The position numbers and the translations under genes were made by a program. A stretch of 64,000 nt of DNA, from contig JAJYOJ010000006.1 of assembly GCA_021796235.1 (NCBI GenBank), positions 1-64,000 of the forward strand, in the 5' to 3' direction. Source of the DNA: a bacterium. GTDB taxonomy: Bacteria > Patescibacteriota > Microgenomatia > UBA1406 > GWC2-37-13. Under the pieces are notes generated by a model, which saw nothing but the letters and a program-made list of their open reading frames with translations, ran no database searches and was not told the origin of the DNA. The first letter of the stretch is position 1, and every line of letters begins with the position of its first letter. Below are positions 49,978-58,912 of this stretch, piece after piece.

Positions 49978-51639
49978 CTAGCGTTGATCTTTTTTATAAA
50001 CAACTGTTAGGCGGTTTTCGTAAATTCTGCTGAATTTTGCCGCTTTTAAGCGAAGCGCCAGTTTTTGGTAGCCGGCATTATCCTTTAAAAGATAAAAATA
50101 CTGCACAGGCAGTTGGGAGAGATCGGTTGTTCCTATATTCTCAATCTGTTTTTTTCTTGACTGATAGTTTATTGCGGTGATCTCAAGCTGTATTGTATCG
50201 GCAATATATACCGGCTTTTCCGTAAAAACCGAGATATAAGAGCTATCGGCAATTCGATCGGTCGCAATAGCCCCCGTATTTTGTTTTTTGAGAAAGGCAA
50301 GCGCCTGTAGTTCGTAAGAAGAAATAATCCGTTGTTTACCATAGGGCATGAGCATATCAGTAAGGTTGTTGGGGATAGACAGAAGTATTATAAACACAAA
50401 TAATAAAAAAGCCAACAGCCTAGATTTTTTCGCTAAAATCAGTACTGTTTGGGCTGAAAAATAGACCAGAAAAAACATGCCATAATACAAAAATTGGAAA
50501 GGATCGTTATAATATCCTTTTTGAATAAAAAATACTACCATTGCAACTGTAAAGATAAAACAGAAGAAAAAAATAGATTCTAATTTGGTTATTTTTTTTT
50601 GGATGATGCGGATAAAAACATAAACAAACCCGATATTTAACACACCAAAATAATGGAAGAAAAAGATTATTAAAGTAAACAATTCTATTGCTACCAGACG
50701 TAATGAAAATGTCGGATGAGCCAAGAGAAAATAGCGGGCCAGGACTAAGGATTTAAAATAATAAAGATCTGGAGCTTCGATGAGCGGATGGATTAGCGTA
50801 AACGGACTAAAAATAAATATAGAACCGCCTTTTAAAACAGAGAAAGGGTTATAAAAAAAGAGAACAGCTAAAACGAAGGCGATTCCATAGGAAAAAGAAG
50901 CAAGGAAAAACTCCTTAAGCAGATTTTTTTTAAATAAATAGAATAAATTATATAATCCCAAAAAAAGAGCCAGGGTTATTCCTGCGTAAAATTTCATACC
51001 CATTTGCAGAAATAAACAGATAGCCAAGATAATAAAATCTCTTAACTTAATTTTTTTTTGGCTGATCAACAATAAAACAGCTAGAAAGATAATAAAAGAA
51101 AAAGCTACATTGGGAGCAAGTATAACAGTGTTTAATTGCAAAAAAAGATCGGTAGCGCCAAGCAGTTTTCCGGTATGCATAAACAGTGGAATAAACGAAA
51201 GTGTACCGGCGAAAAAGAGAAAAAAAACATAGGAGAAAACAAACCACAGTGATTTATTAATTTTTAAAGCATAAGAGATCGTAAGAAAGACAAAAATAAT
51301 AAAAAAAAGCTGCGGCATAATTTTCCAGTAGACAAACATAGGGCTTAAGCCAATTTTTGAAAATAGAAAGACAATAAAATCATATAAGAAGTGATAACCC
51401 TGAAGTGGTATCCCCGAAAAAATCGGCATCTGGAACGGAATCGTTTTAAAAGCCGTTGTCGCTAGAGCCAGATGCCAGATGGGGTCGTGAAATAAAACGT
51501 TAGCTATTCCTATCCCACATATTTTTTTGAAACAGACATAATTTCCATTTAAGAGAGAAATTGCCAGAATATTAATATAGTAAAAAAAGAGTAAAAGAAA
51601 AAGGATTTTATTTTGCCATAAATAACGAATTGTTTTCAT
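49978..51639 (-). CDS. polytopic membrane protein, GT-C glycosyltransferase-like
   Basis: 553 residues with about twelve transmembrane helices and a C-terminal soluble tail. HDPIWHLALATTAFKTIPFQ in the first external loop has an Asp and a His that are typical of GT-C transferases using lipid-linked sugar donors. The exact family is not recognised. Its start overlaps the stop of the hydrolase gene (ATGA), so the pair probably acts on a surface glycan. Confidence 0.6.
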   Translation of the reverse strand: MKTIRYLWQNKILFLLLFFYYINILAISLLNGNYVCFKKICGIGIANVLFHDPIWHLALATTAFKTIPFQMPIFSGIPLQGYHFLYDFIVFLFSKIGLSPMFVYWKIMPQLFFIIFVFLTISYALKINKSLWFVFSYVFFLFFAGTLSFIPLFMHTGKLLGATDLFLQLNTVILAPNVAFSFIIFLAVLLLISQKKIKLRDFIILAICLFLQMGMKFYAGITLALFLGLYNLFYLFKKNLLKEFFLASFSYGIAFVLAVLFFYNPFSVLKGGSIFIFSPFTLIHPLIEAPDLYYFKSLVLARYFLLAHPTFSLRLVAIELFTLIIFFFHYFGVLNIGFVYVFIRIIQKKITKLESIFFFCFIFTVAMVVFFIQKGYYNDPFQFLYYGMFFLVYFSAQTVLILAKKSRLLAFLLFVFIILLSIPNNLTDMLMPYGKQRIISSYELQALAFLKKQNTGAIATDRIADSSYISVFTEKPVYIADTIQLEITAINYQSRKKQIENIGTTDLSQLPVQYFYLLKDNAGYQKLALRLKAAKFSRIYENRLTVVYKKDQR

Positions 51640-53030
51640 TTTTTTTGTAGTTGAATGGCTACAACCATATTGGGTACCATTAAAACATTTCTTTGCAGTT
51701 GACTGTTTGTTATCTCGATATTGTCAAAGGTAACGGTTTGACCGCTTAAATAATTTAAGGTCAGCGTATAAATGCCATTGTCTAAATTATTGAAAGACAC
51801 AGGAACTAATTCATTATTGTTATTTTGCGGATCGTAATTAACTAAAACCGAAGTAACTACATTTCCATTCTGGCTAGCTAGAGCGCGGACAAATGTTCCT
51901 TCTCCCTGAACTTTTAGTTCGGTACCGGTCAAGAGATTCAAAAGCTTCAAAGCATCATAGCGGGGTTTTGGTTTACCGGTCTGTGTTAGAATTCCCCAAC
52001 GGGGGGTTGGACCATCTTTTATTTCAAAAAGAAAAGCCATCTGATAATTCTCATCGATAAAATTTCTTATTGCAGCTATAGTGTGTGCAGCTCCGACATT
52101 GGTGTCGGCAATTGGGTTGGGTTCAGAATCATAACCCCATTCAGTGATGATTTTGGGAATATTCTGAAAAACCGTAAACTCGGATGTTGCAAGCCAAGAA
52201 TTTACATTTCTGATATCATCGGCATAGTCGTCAATATTTTTGGAATAGTGGTGCCAAGAAATAAAATCCAAACGCAGTTTATTATCACGTACATAGCGTA
52301 AAAATCCCTGCATCCAACTCTGATATGGTCTGGTTGTTGCCGGACCTCCCAAGAAAAAGTTGTTGACATTTTGGGCACGACCTGCACCGATTGCCGAATA
52401 GTAATAAAGTTGTCGGTAATCTTTTCCTCCATAGATGCTCCATTTTCCAAAAGTTTCAAGATCAGGCTCGTTCCAGACTTCATAATAGATGTCTTGGAGC
52501 AACGCACCTTTTACGTTTCCACAAAACTGGTTATATTTACCGCTGTAACGCTCAATAGTTTTTTGTACCACGTAAGACCAGTCGTCCCATTTTTTGGGTA
52601 CCGAAATCAGACTATTATCTCCAGACAAAGCTTCTGGCATATAGCCGAGAACCAAAAATGGTTTGGCACCAGTATGAAAAATATCACAGACTGTAGAATC
52701 AAGTTTCTGCCAGTTTAGAGAAATTGATCCGTCGCCACTACGACTGACAACATTATAAAAATCATAAATATGATCAATACGAATATAGCGTGGATATAGT
52801 CCGGCAACCTGCGGTACTACATTTTGTAACATTCTTACGCCGGTTTCTTCTCCACCTTGGGCCAAAGCTTTCCAGCGGTCGGGGAAAGTTCCGTTTATTT
52901 TTTTGGTATCGATAAGAATATTAGCCTTTACAGGCGTGGCTTTTGAAAGGTATTGAAAAAACCAGAAGAGAAATGGTATTCCTAAAATAATGAGGATTAA
53001 TCCTAAAAAGAGTTTCCATTTTAGTTTCAT
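51636..53030 (-). CDS. membrane-anchored glycoside hydrolase, GH39-like
   Basis: 464 residues. One N-terminal transmembrane helix (about 5-27) is followed by a (beta/alpha)8-like domain with the acid/base motif YEVWNEPDLETFG and the nucleophile region IITEWGYDSEPN, spaced as in clan GH-A families such as GH39. The C-terminal beta domain (NGIYTLTLNYLSGQTVTF...) may be a carbohydrate-binding module. It would cleave xylosidic or related sugar bonds on the outer surface. It is coupled to the GT-C-like gene by a 4-nt overlap. Confidence 0.7.
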   Translation of the reverse strand: MKLKWKLFLGLILIILGIPFLFWFFQYLSKATPVKANILIDTKKINGTFPDRWKALAQGGEETGVRMLQNVVPQVAGLYPRYIRIDHIYDFYNVVSRSGDGSISLNWQKLDSTVCDIFHTGAKPFLVLGYMPEALSGDNSLISVPKKWDDWSYVVQKTIERYSGKYNQFCGNVKGALLQDIYYEVWNEPDLETFGKWSIYGGKDYRQLYYYSAIGAGRAQNVNNFFLGGPATTRPYQSWMQGFLRYVRDNKLRLDFISWHHYSKNIDDYADDIRNVNSWLATSEFTVFQNIPKIITEWGYDSEPNPIADTNVGAAHTIAAIRNFIDENYQMAFLFEIKDGPTPRWGILTQTGKPKPRYDALKLLNLLTGTELKVQGEGTFVRALASQNGNVVTSVLVNYDPQNNNNELVPVSFNNLDNGIYTLTLNYLSGQTVTFDNIEITNSQLQRNVLMVPNMVVAIQLQKK

Positions 53031-53111
53031 GAAAGATATTGTACTTAATTAAGTTGCAGTTTAAACTACTACTTAAATAGTATATGATTAAGAGAAGGGA
53101 GGTGAGAACTT

Positions 53112-53249
53112 ATGAATGAAAAAAATTGGATAATCGCAATTATTGTGGTTGTAGTAATTGTAGGTCTTGGTTATTTTGTTTTAAAAGGGAACATGTACAA
53201 TCAAAATCACGACAGAAAGCTTCTTGGTCAAGTTTTACTGAAGTTTTAA
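53112..53249 (+). CDS. small single-pass membrane protein (45 residues)
   Basis: A short frame starting at ATG 53112 and ending at TAA 53247-53249. The sequence NEKNWIIAIIVVVVIVGLGY gives one transmembrane helix, then a short basic tail. A strong Shine-Dalgarno sequence (GGGAGGTGAG, 53098-53107) lies just upstream, unlike most genes here, which supports it as real. Function unknown. Confidence 0.6.
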   Translation: MNEKNWIIAIIVVVVIVGLGYFVLKGNMYNQNHDRKLLGQVLLKF

Positions 53250-53284
53250 ATGATTTTTTACGTCTATTTTCTTAAAAATTATTT

Positions 53285-53824
53285 TCATAAAGAGATTTTG
53301 CTAATCATAGTTTCCATCCATGGTGCAAATATTTTAGTAGGAGGAAATTTTGAATTTGTTAATTTTTCTTTATTAACCCAGTAAAATCCATAACAAAATT
53401 CATAGTTAGGATTTGGAAGATTGGCAATATCGACTTTATAAATATAATCAATCTCGTGTTCCGTATAAATGCTTCCGGAGTCTTTGGCTTTATAATAAAT
53501 TTTTCCTAAAAATTTTAACTCCTTTATTAAATCTTTTTTTGTGAGATTCCATTCACGCTTCAAACTATCGAGAATTGCTTCTTGGTCGGTTTGTAATGTT
53601 TCGGCTTTGTAAATTTGATGGGAAGAAAATGACAGATCAAAATAACCATCAAAAGCAGGATGTTTACGGTGCTGAAGAATTAATTGGTTATCGTAGATTA
53701 AAATACAGGTAAAACCGCGGTGGAGGATTCCTTTTTCATGGGCTTCCCAGCGTTCGACTTTTCCTGTTATCTGATCATTTTTATCAACAGCCGCAATATA
53801 CTGTTTCTCTTTGTAGTAATTCAC
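53285..53824 (-). CDS. Nudix hydrolase, isopentenyl-diphosphate isomerase type I-like
   Basis: 179 residues. AHEKGILHRGFTCILIYDNQLILQHRKHP, YFDLSFSSHQIY, a Nudix-like region (AILDSLKREW) and TEHEIDYIYKVD follow the type I IPP isomerase pattern, which swaps IPP and DMAPP. The His and the paired Glu (EHE) are present, but the usual active-site Cys before the His is Ser (FSSHQ). It may be a Nudix enzyme with altered chemistry. It lies 8 nt downstream of virB6 on the same strand. Confidence 0.7.
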   Translation of the reverse strand: MNYYKEKQYIAAVDKNDQITGKVERWEAHEKGILHRGFTCILIYDNQLILQHRKHPAFDGYFDLSFSSHQIYKAETLQTDQEAILDSLKREWNLTKKDLIKELKFLGKIYYKAKDSGSIYTEHEIDYIYKVDIANLPNPNYEFCYGFYWVNKEKLTNSKFPPTKIFAPWMETMISKISL

Positions 53825-53832
53825 GTTTAGAA

Positions 53833-56346
53833 TTATATACCTTTTTTGTCTTCGGTTTTATCTTCGGGGAGCTCATTCGCCATCTCCATGGTTTTTTCCG
53901 CTTCGGCTTTTTTAGGTTTAGCAACCCCGACAAGCTCTTCTTTTACTTCTTCCTTGACCTTTGATTCTATTTCTTTTTCTTTTTCGGTTGAAGCTTTAAC
54001 TTCTTTTGCAGCTTCCAGTTTGGCTTTAAGATAGACTACCAGTTCATCACCCTTAAGGTTGTTAATCATGAAGATAGGTAAAATATAGCCTACATCGTCT
54101 AGTCCCTGTTCTTTAAGTTTTTGGTCAGACGACAAAAGTTTATTTAATGTATTAGTAATAAAGATAACATCTTGCTCGACCCATTGGGCGCGTGATTTTA
54201 CATTTTCCGCAACCGGCACTTCACCTTTCTCGTACTGTCTGATCCACATCTTTTTAACCTCTTCATATTCTTCCAAAGGAACAGTCGGCAAAACAGATAC
54301 GTTCTCTTCAACGTGTTCTTCCGGCTTAGCAATAAGTGAAATCTGTGAAGCTATGACTTTTTCAACATCCTCTTCTTTGAGGTTTTGTTTTTCCGCTACT
54401 GCTTTGGCGATCTCTTTGTTGCTTTTTAGAGCTTCGGCCAGAGTTTGTACGACTTCCGCGACTTTGTTTTTATCTAGACCGGTAGCGGTTGCCAATTTTT
54501 GGATGATATCGACCGTTGGTTGATCAAGATTTTCTGTCAAAGAAGACAGGACTGACTGTACTTGGGTTGTAGGAAGTTTGACCGCTTGTGAAACATTATT
54601 GACAACTGTTGAATTGGAAGTTGCCGAAGAAACGACCGATGATGTCACTGATTTAACCAGGTCCTGCGGCATTTTTACCTTTACCGATACAATACGAGTG
54701 ATCGGTATGGTTTGGGGAATAGAACTAAGAATTTCTTCACGCTGTCTGGTTTGTTCGACCTTGGAAGTTGAGATCGAAGATAAAATTCGGGCCGCAGTTC
54801 GATCCTCTTTTATGGCGCGATTTAAAAGTTCGCTTCTAACATTCATATACTTTTGTCGTTCGGTTGGAGTTTCGGCCGAAACAGGATTTTTCAGGAAATT
54901 AAGGTTTTTATTTACAGTTTCATTGACCTGGCGGTTAGTTTCAAAATTAGCAATATCTGTTAAGTGAGACGCGGAAAGATTCATCGATTTGGCGATCTCT
55001 TCGGTTGCGGCTTTTTTAACTTCCTCGACATTTTCAAGTCTTAACCTGACTGGTATTTCGACCTCTTTAGGTATTTTAAGTGAAGTAGATGTCATAAACG
55101 GAGTTGGCGCCGGTCCGGGGGTTGGGCCGGGAGTTCCTCGCATTTGGTCATACATTGATAATAAAATATTTTTCATAGCACTTATGCCTTCGCAGCAGTA
55201 ATCTCGGAAAATTCGCAAGAGCCACCAGGGTAAAAATATTACTGCCCAAAGCATAATGAGCGTAATTATATATTCGGCAAAGGTGTCTACGTAGTTGCCA
55301 TTATTTAGAGGGCCCAAATGTTGAGCCGGTCCTCCATAGACAATGTCGATTGCGGTTGGATAGACATAGCCAGCTGCAGTCCCGGCTCGGGAGAAATCAA
55401 AAAGATAAGGTATTCCGGTTTTCCAAATGGTAGCCAGAGAGCTTAAAAAAAGCGCAAATAAGGGGCCATAAAATACCCATTGGAAAAATACGCCGATCCA
55501 GATCCAGCCGATATTTCGAATAAGGACAAAAGGCATAAGTAAAGCTAAAAATGGCGAAACAAAAAGCAGAAACCATAAGACAACCTTGCGAAGAATTAAC
55601 ATCGCGCCCATCACATAGTAAGTTACGTTTGTTAATTTTAAAAGAAACATTTCGGCTCGAGCTGCTTCCTGAACCGTTATATTTAAATCTCGACAACCAC
55701 CGGTAGTCGTTCCAAAATCAATATAATTTTTTTCCTGACTGATCGAAGCAAAGTAGATATTAAAGAGATATTTTCCTCCCAAATTTTCAATAAAAAACTT
55801 CATCAGGACTTCTGACAGCTGAATTATTACTAAAACGATTGAAGCCGACAAAGCAATGAAAAGAAGCATTAGAAGTAGCTTAAAAATTGACGGCCAGACC
55901 TTTATCTGAAAATTAAAATTCGCTCGTTGAGACACGATCATTCCGATTCCCATAACGGCTGCGATAAGAACAACAAAAAAGAAGGCGATATTACGATTTA
56001 CTTCCCAGACATTTAAAATAACTGGGTGACTATCTATAGAGCTCTTGCTGATGACCCAGTAGAGAAATTCACGGGCGCGGTCGTCGGCTTTACCTTGGGC
56101 AATAACATCTGGATCCTTAACCCAAAGATGATTGGTGATTGGATTTTGCTCAAAAGCTTCGAGGGTTGTGACGCATTGTTCACCGCGTGATTTATAAATC
56201 TGATTTATTGAGTCAATACAGCCACAAGATATAATTACATTGTTATTACTCTGAGTCGTCTGGGCAGCATCTGCATAGGCTGGCGCGGGAATGTTAACAA
56301 TACCCGCTGCCATTAAAAACAGTATGGCAATAAAAAATCTTTTCAC
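53833..56346 (-). CDS. VirB6/TrbL-like type IV secretion membrane protein
   Basis: 837 residues. A signal peptide (1-25) leads to a Cys-containing segment and about six transmembrane helices (about 115-400), including a central region with FVSPFLALLMPFVLIRNIGWIWIG, then a long cytoplasmic helical and coiled-coil C-terminal half rich in Val, Glu and Lys. This layout is VirB6/TrbL-like, the inner-membrane channel of type IV secretion. A short Pro-rich linker (TPGPTPGPAPTP) joins the halves. It would work with the VirB4, VirD4 and PrgI proteins encoded at 7-14 kb. Confidence 0.75.
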   Translation of the reverse strand: MKRFFIAILFLMAAGIVNIPAPAYADAAQTTQSNNNVIISCGCIDSINQIYKSRGEQCVTTLEAFEQNPITNHLWVKDPDVIAQGKADDRAREFLYWVISKSSIDSHPVILNVWEVNRNIAFFFVVLIAAVMGIGMIVSQRANFNFQIKVWPSIFKLLLMLLFIALSASIVLVIIQLSEVLMKFFIENLGGKYLFNIYFASISQEKNYIDFGTTTGGCRDLNITVQEAARAEMFLLKLTNVTYYVMGAMLILRKVVLWFLLFVSPFLALLMPFVLIRNIGWIWIGVFFQWVFYGPLFALFLSSLATIWKTGIPYLFDFSRAGTAAGYVYPTAIDIVYGGPAQHLGPLNNGNYVDTFAEYIITLIMLWAVIFLPWWLLRIFRDYCCEGISAMKNILLSMYDQMRGTPGPTPGPAPTPFMTSTSLKIPKEVEIPVRLRLENVEEVKKAATEEIAKSMNLSASHLTDIANFETNRQVNETVNKNLNFLKNPVSAETPTERQKYMNVRSELLNRAIKEDRTAARILSSISTSKVEQTRQREEILSSIPQTIPITRIVSVKVKMPQDLVKSVTSSVVSSATSNSTVVNNVSQAVKLPTTQVQSVLSSLTENLDQPTVDIIQKLATATGLDKNKVAEVVQTLAEALKSNKEIAKAVAEKQNLKEEDVEKVIASQISLIAKPEEHVEENVSVLPTVPLEEYEEVKKMWIRQYEKGEVPVAENVKSRAQWVEQDVIFITNTLNKLLSSDQKLKEQGLDDVGYILPIFMINNLKGDELVVYLKAKLEAAKEVKASTEKEKEIESKVKEEVKEELVGVAKPKKAEAEKTMEMANELPEDKTEDKKGI

Positions 56347-56372
56347 AATTTCATGATAGAGAGAAATTCGAT

Positions 56373-56963
56373 TTAATGCAAGTTTTTATGCGATTTTTTT
56401 TGCGGAAATTTTGAGATGACAAAAAGACCGGCGGCCAGCAAGATAAAAATACCCCCGAGTGCAGTCGATTTTGTTCCTAAGGTACTACCACCGGTTTTAG
56501 GAAGAGCTGTGGGTTGGGGTCCCTGCGGAGGGGGGCTGGGTGTAGTTCCTGGATTAAAAAGCACGCAGAGCTGAGTTGACCCAGCCGCTTGGGCGACAAG
56601 ATTAAAGGTTACAGTTGCAAATGTACCTGTACCCGTAAAGGGCGTTCCATTTTGGGCGGTAAAAATTATCTGCCCGTTGGTTGCGTCCGGACTCGCTGTA
56701 ACGCTGGAAAAGGTATTGCCGGGAGTAGTTGAAACATATTGCAGAATATCGGATTTATAAGTCATCCCAATTGTGGCATTGGATAAGGCCTGACCTTCCG
56801 TGTCGATATTTATTGTAAAACTTACCGGTTGTCCTCGCGTTAGTTGACCTGACGGCGCAGTCAGCGAATAGCTTACTGCTGAAACGGGAGTTACTTTACA
56901 AAATAAAAAAAATGCAAAAAAAATAAAACTAAAAAAAAACGTGAGCCATCGACTAGTTGTCAT
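56373..56963 (-). CDS. cohesin-domain surface protein with LPXTG sorting signal
   Basis: 196 residues. A signal peptide (about 1-29) is followed by a cohesin-like beta domain (TPSGQLTRGQPVSFTINIDTEG-type strands, TGTGTFATVTFNLVAQ) and a PPPQGPQP linker. The end is LPKTGG, a hydrophobic helix and the basic tail KFPQKKSHKN, a canonical sortase signal. It probably anchors on the cell wall and binds other surface parts. No sortase is encoded in the window. Confidence 0.75.
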   Translation of the reverse strand: MTTSRWLTFFFSFIFFAFFLFCKVTPVSAVSYSLTAPSGQLTRGQPVSFTINIDTEGQALSNATIGMTYKSDILQYVSTTPGNTFSSVTASPDATNGQIIFTAQNGTPFTGTGTFATVTFNLVAQAAGSTQLCVLFNPGTTPSPPPQGPQPTALPKTGGSTLGTKSTALGGIFILLAAGLFVISKFPQKKSHKNLH

Positions 56964-56996
56964 ACCTAAGAATTATAATAATCAATATTATTAAAA

Positions 56997-57025
56997 TTGA
57001 CAAGAGTATTAAACAAGTCTATTAT
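56997..57025 (+). promoter_or_regulatory. promoter of the first giant surface protein gene
   Basis: TTGACA (56997-57002), 17-nt spacer, TATTAT (57020-57025). The ATG of the gene is at 57033, only 7 nt after the -10 box, so the mRNA would start at or next to the ATG. It is the clearest -35/-10 pair in the window. Confidence 0.7.
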
Positions 57026-57032
57026 TAGATTT

Positions 57033-58895
57033 ATGAAACGTTTTCTTTTGTTGATATTGGGAATTTTAATTTTTTTCTGCCTAGGAAAAAACACATTAGC
57101 CGAAACTCCTCAACTTTCACAGCATTGGGTATGTCTCAATGTTGACTGGTGTATTGATCAAACCGCATTTGCGGAAGGTAAAGTTGTGCCTAATCCAGCC
57201 TGTTCGCCTGCCTCACGCGGCAATGGCCATAGAGTGAGATTGACCGCAAAAAACGACGCTAAACCGTTACCAAATTCTGATACGTATATTGTTGAATGTT
57301 TGTCAACAACCAATGGTGATCAGTGTACAACGGGAAATACAGCCGACGACAATCTGGTATATGGAAAAGATAATTCGGCTGCCTTAAAAATCAGTGATAA
57401 ATATCAATTTCAAGGTATATTTGAGGCAGATGGGACTACGTCAACTACTAATCCTCAAAAGAGTAATGCAAGTGGTGATATTGGGCCGGTCGAATGGCAG
57501 AGTTATTCGAAAGGTAACGCCCGAAAATTTCTGGCCGTAAACTTCTTTGATGCCTCAAAAAATACTGACTATTTAGGCCGGGGAGGGCAGCAGCAAAATA
57601 CCTTCAGTTTTGACGCAGCCAATAATGCAACAAACTGCATTGCTATCAGTTGGGACCCCTACGGCCGGGTATTTGATAGTCAGACTCTCGAACCAATTCC
57701 TCAAGCGGTAGTAGTGTTACAGGTTCAAAGACGAGACGGTAGTTTTTCCCAACTTTTACCAAGCGAAGTTCTAGGGGGCGCCATAGTAAATCCATTTATC
57801 ACCAAAGAGGATGGAAGCTTTAGTTTTGTTGTGCCAGATGGGACATATAAACTTAATGTTTCTGATCCAAATTACCAATTCCCGTCAGACCTTTCCAAAT
57901 TAAATTCTAACTACACAAAAATTTATTCAGATATTTATCCCGGTCAAACTGGAGATACAGTTTCGCAACATGGGACGATCTTGCACCGTGATATTCCACT
58001 TGATTCTAAAACCGGTGCAGGAATGAGCTACCCAGTAAAACTTATGCAGTATTTTTACGAGTTAAATAAAGAAACAGGGCAGGCGGTCGTAGAAGGCCGG
58101 ACATCTCATCCTTTTTCAGTCGTGAATTTGTACAGTGATAAAGTTGGCGCAACTTCAAATCAGACTCCGACCCGTTTTCGCTTACTAACATCGCAAAAGA
58201 CCGACTCATCAGGTAAATTTAAAATCGCTATAGATCAAACGACTTTTGCGAAAGATGAAATATTTGGGGAAATTGAGGTTCGAAAAAGCAATCTTATAAA
58301 TAGTCTTGGTCTCAACTTTTTATTCGGCCTTTTTAATGTTTATGCGCAGCCTACCTCGTCGACGGTGGTTCGTGTCAATCCAATTCCGAATAATATCCAA
58401 GGTTATGCCTATGATCAAAATGGAACTGTCATGCCTAATGCCAGAGTCGGCATCTATCTTTCATTTTCTAATAAACCATATTATGAGACGTCGACCGACC
58501 AAAACGGATATTATGCCATTGATACAAACAATCTTCCCAACCTGCCGTATCGGTTACAATATGTAAGTTCGACCGGTGTAACTTCCAACGTTTCAACAAC
58601 TCAATATGTTCAAGGCAATCAAAAATATTTAGCCAGCAATAAAATTAGCATTTACAATCCTAGCGGGGGAGTCCAAACACCAACGGCAGTTCCCCAGAAT
58701 CAAAATCAAAACCTAAATCAAACCTCAGCCAGACTCCCAGCCGCCGGTTCTTCGACAACTTCGGGAAGTCAAAGCGCCAATCCAGTATTTTTAATAGCTG
58801 CTATTTTATTGATACTTATTTTGGTGGTTACGGGCCTTATTCTGTTTTATATTCGAAGAAAAAATCAGATTGACAACTCAACAGAAATAAACTAA
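57033..58895 (+). CDS. large secreted surface protein, first of two paralogs
   Basis: 620 residues from ATG 57033. A signal peptide (about 1-24) is followed by several beta domains. One (CIAISWDPYGRVFDSQTLEPI and DGSFSFVVPDGTYKLNV) resembles carboxypeptidase-regulatory/CnaB-type domains, and a second copy of the same style occurs at about residue 450 (IQGYAYDQNGTVMPNARVGIYL). The C-terminus has LPAAGS, a transmembrane helix and a basic tail, a sorting-like anchor. It is followed by a paralog 17 nt after. Likely adhesive or structural, on the outer surface. Confidence 0.7.
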   Translation: MKRFLLLILGILIFFCLGKNTLAETPQLSQHWVCLNVDWCIDQTAFAEGKVVPNPACSPASRGNGHRVRLTAKNDAKPLPNSDTYIVECLSTTNGDQCTTGNTADDNLVYGKDNSAALKISDKYQFQGIFEADGTTSTTNPQKSNASGDIGPVEWQSYSKGNARKFLAVNFFDASKNTDYLGRGGQQQNTFSFDAANNATNCIAISWDPYGRVFDSQTLEPIPQAVVVLQVQRRDGSFSQLLPSEVLGGAIVNPFITKEDGSFSFVVPDGTYKLNVSDPNYQFPSDLSKLNSNYTKIYSDIYPGQTGDTVSQHGTILHRDIPLDSKTGAGMSYPVKLMQYFYELNKETGQAVVEGRTSHPFSVVNLYSDKVGATSNQTPTRFRLLTSQKTDSSGKFKIAIDQTTFAKDEIFGEIEVRKSNLINSLGLNFLFGLFNVYAQPTSSTVVRVNPIPNNIQGYAYDQNGTVMPNARVGIYLSFSNKPYYETSTDQNGYYAIDTNNLPNLPYRLQYVSSTGVTSNVSTTQYVQGNQKYLASNKISIYNPSGGVQTPTAVPQNQNQNLNQTSARLPAAGSSTTSGSQSANPVFLIAAILLILILVVTGLILFYIRRKNQIDNSTEIN

Positions 58896-58912
58896 TCTTA
58901 AAATAAGATAAA

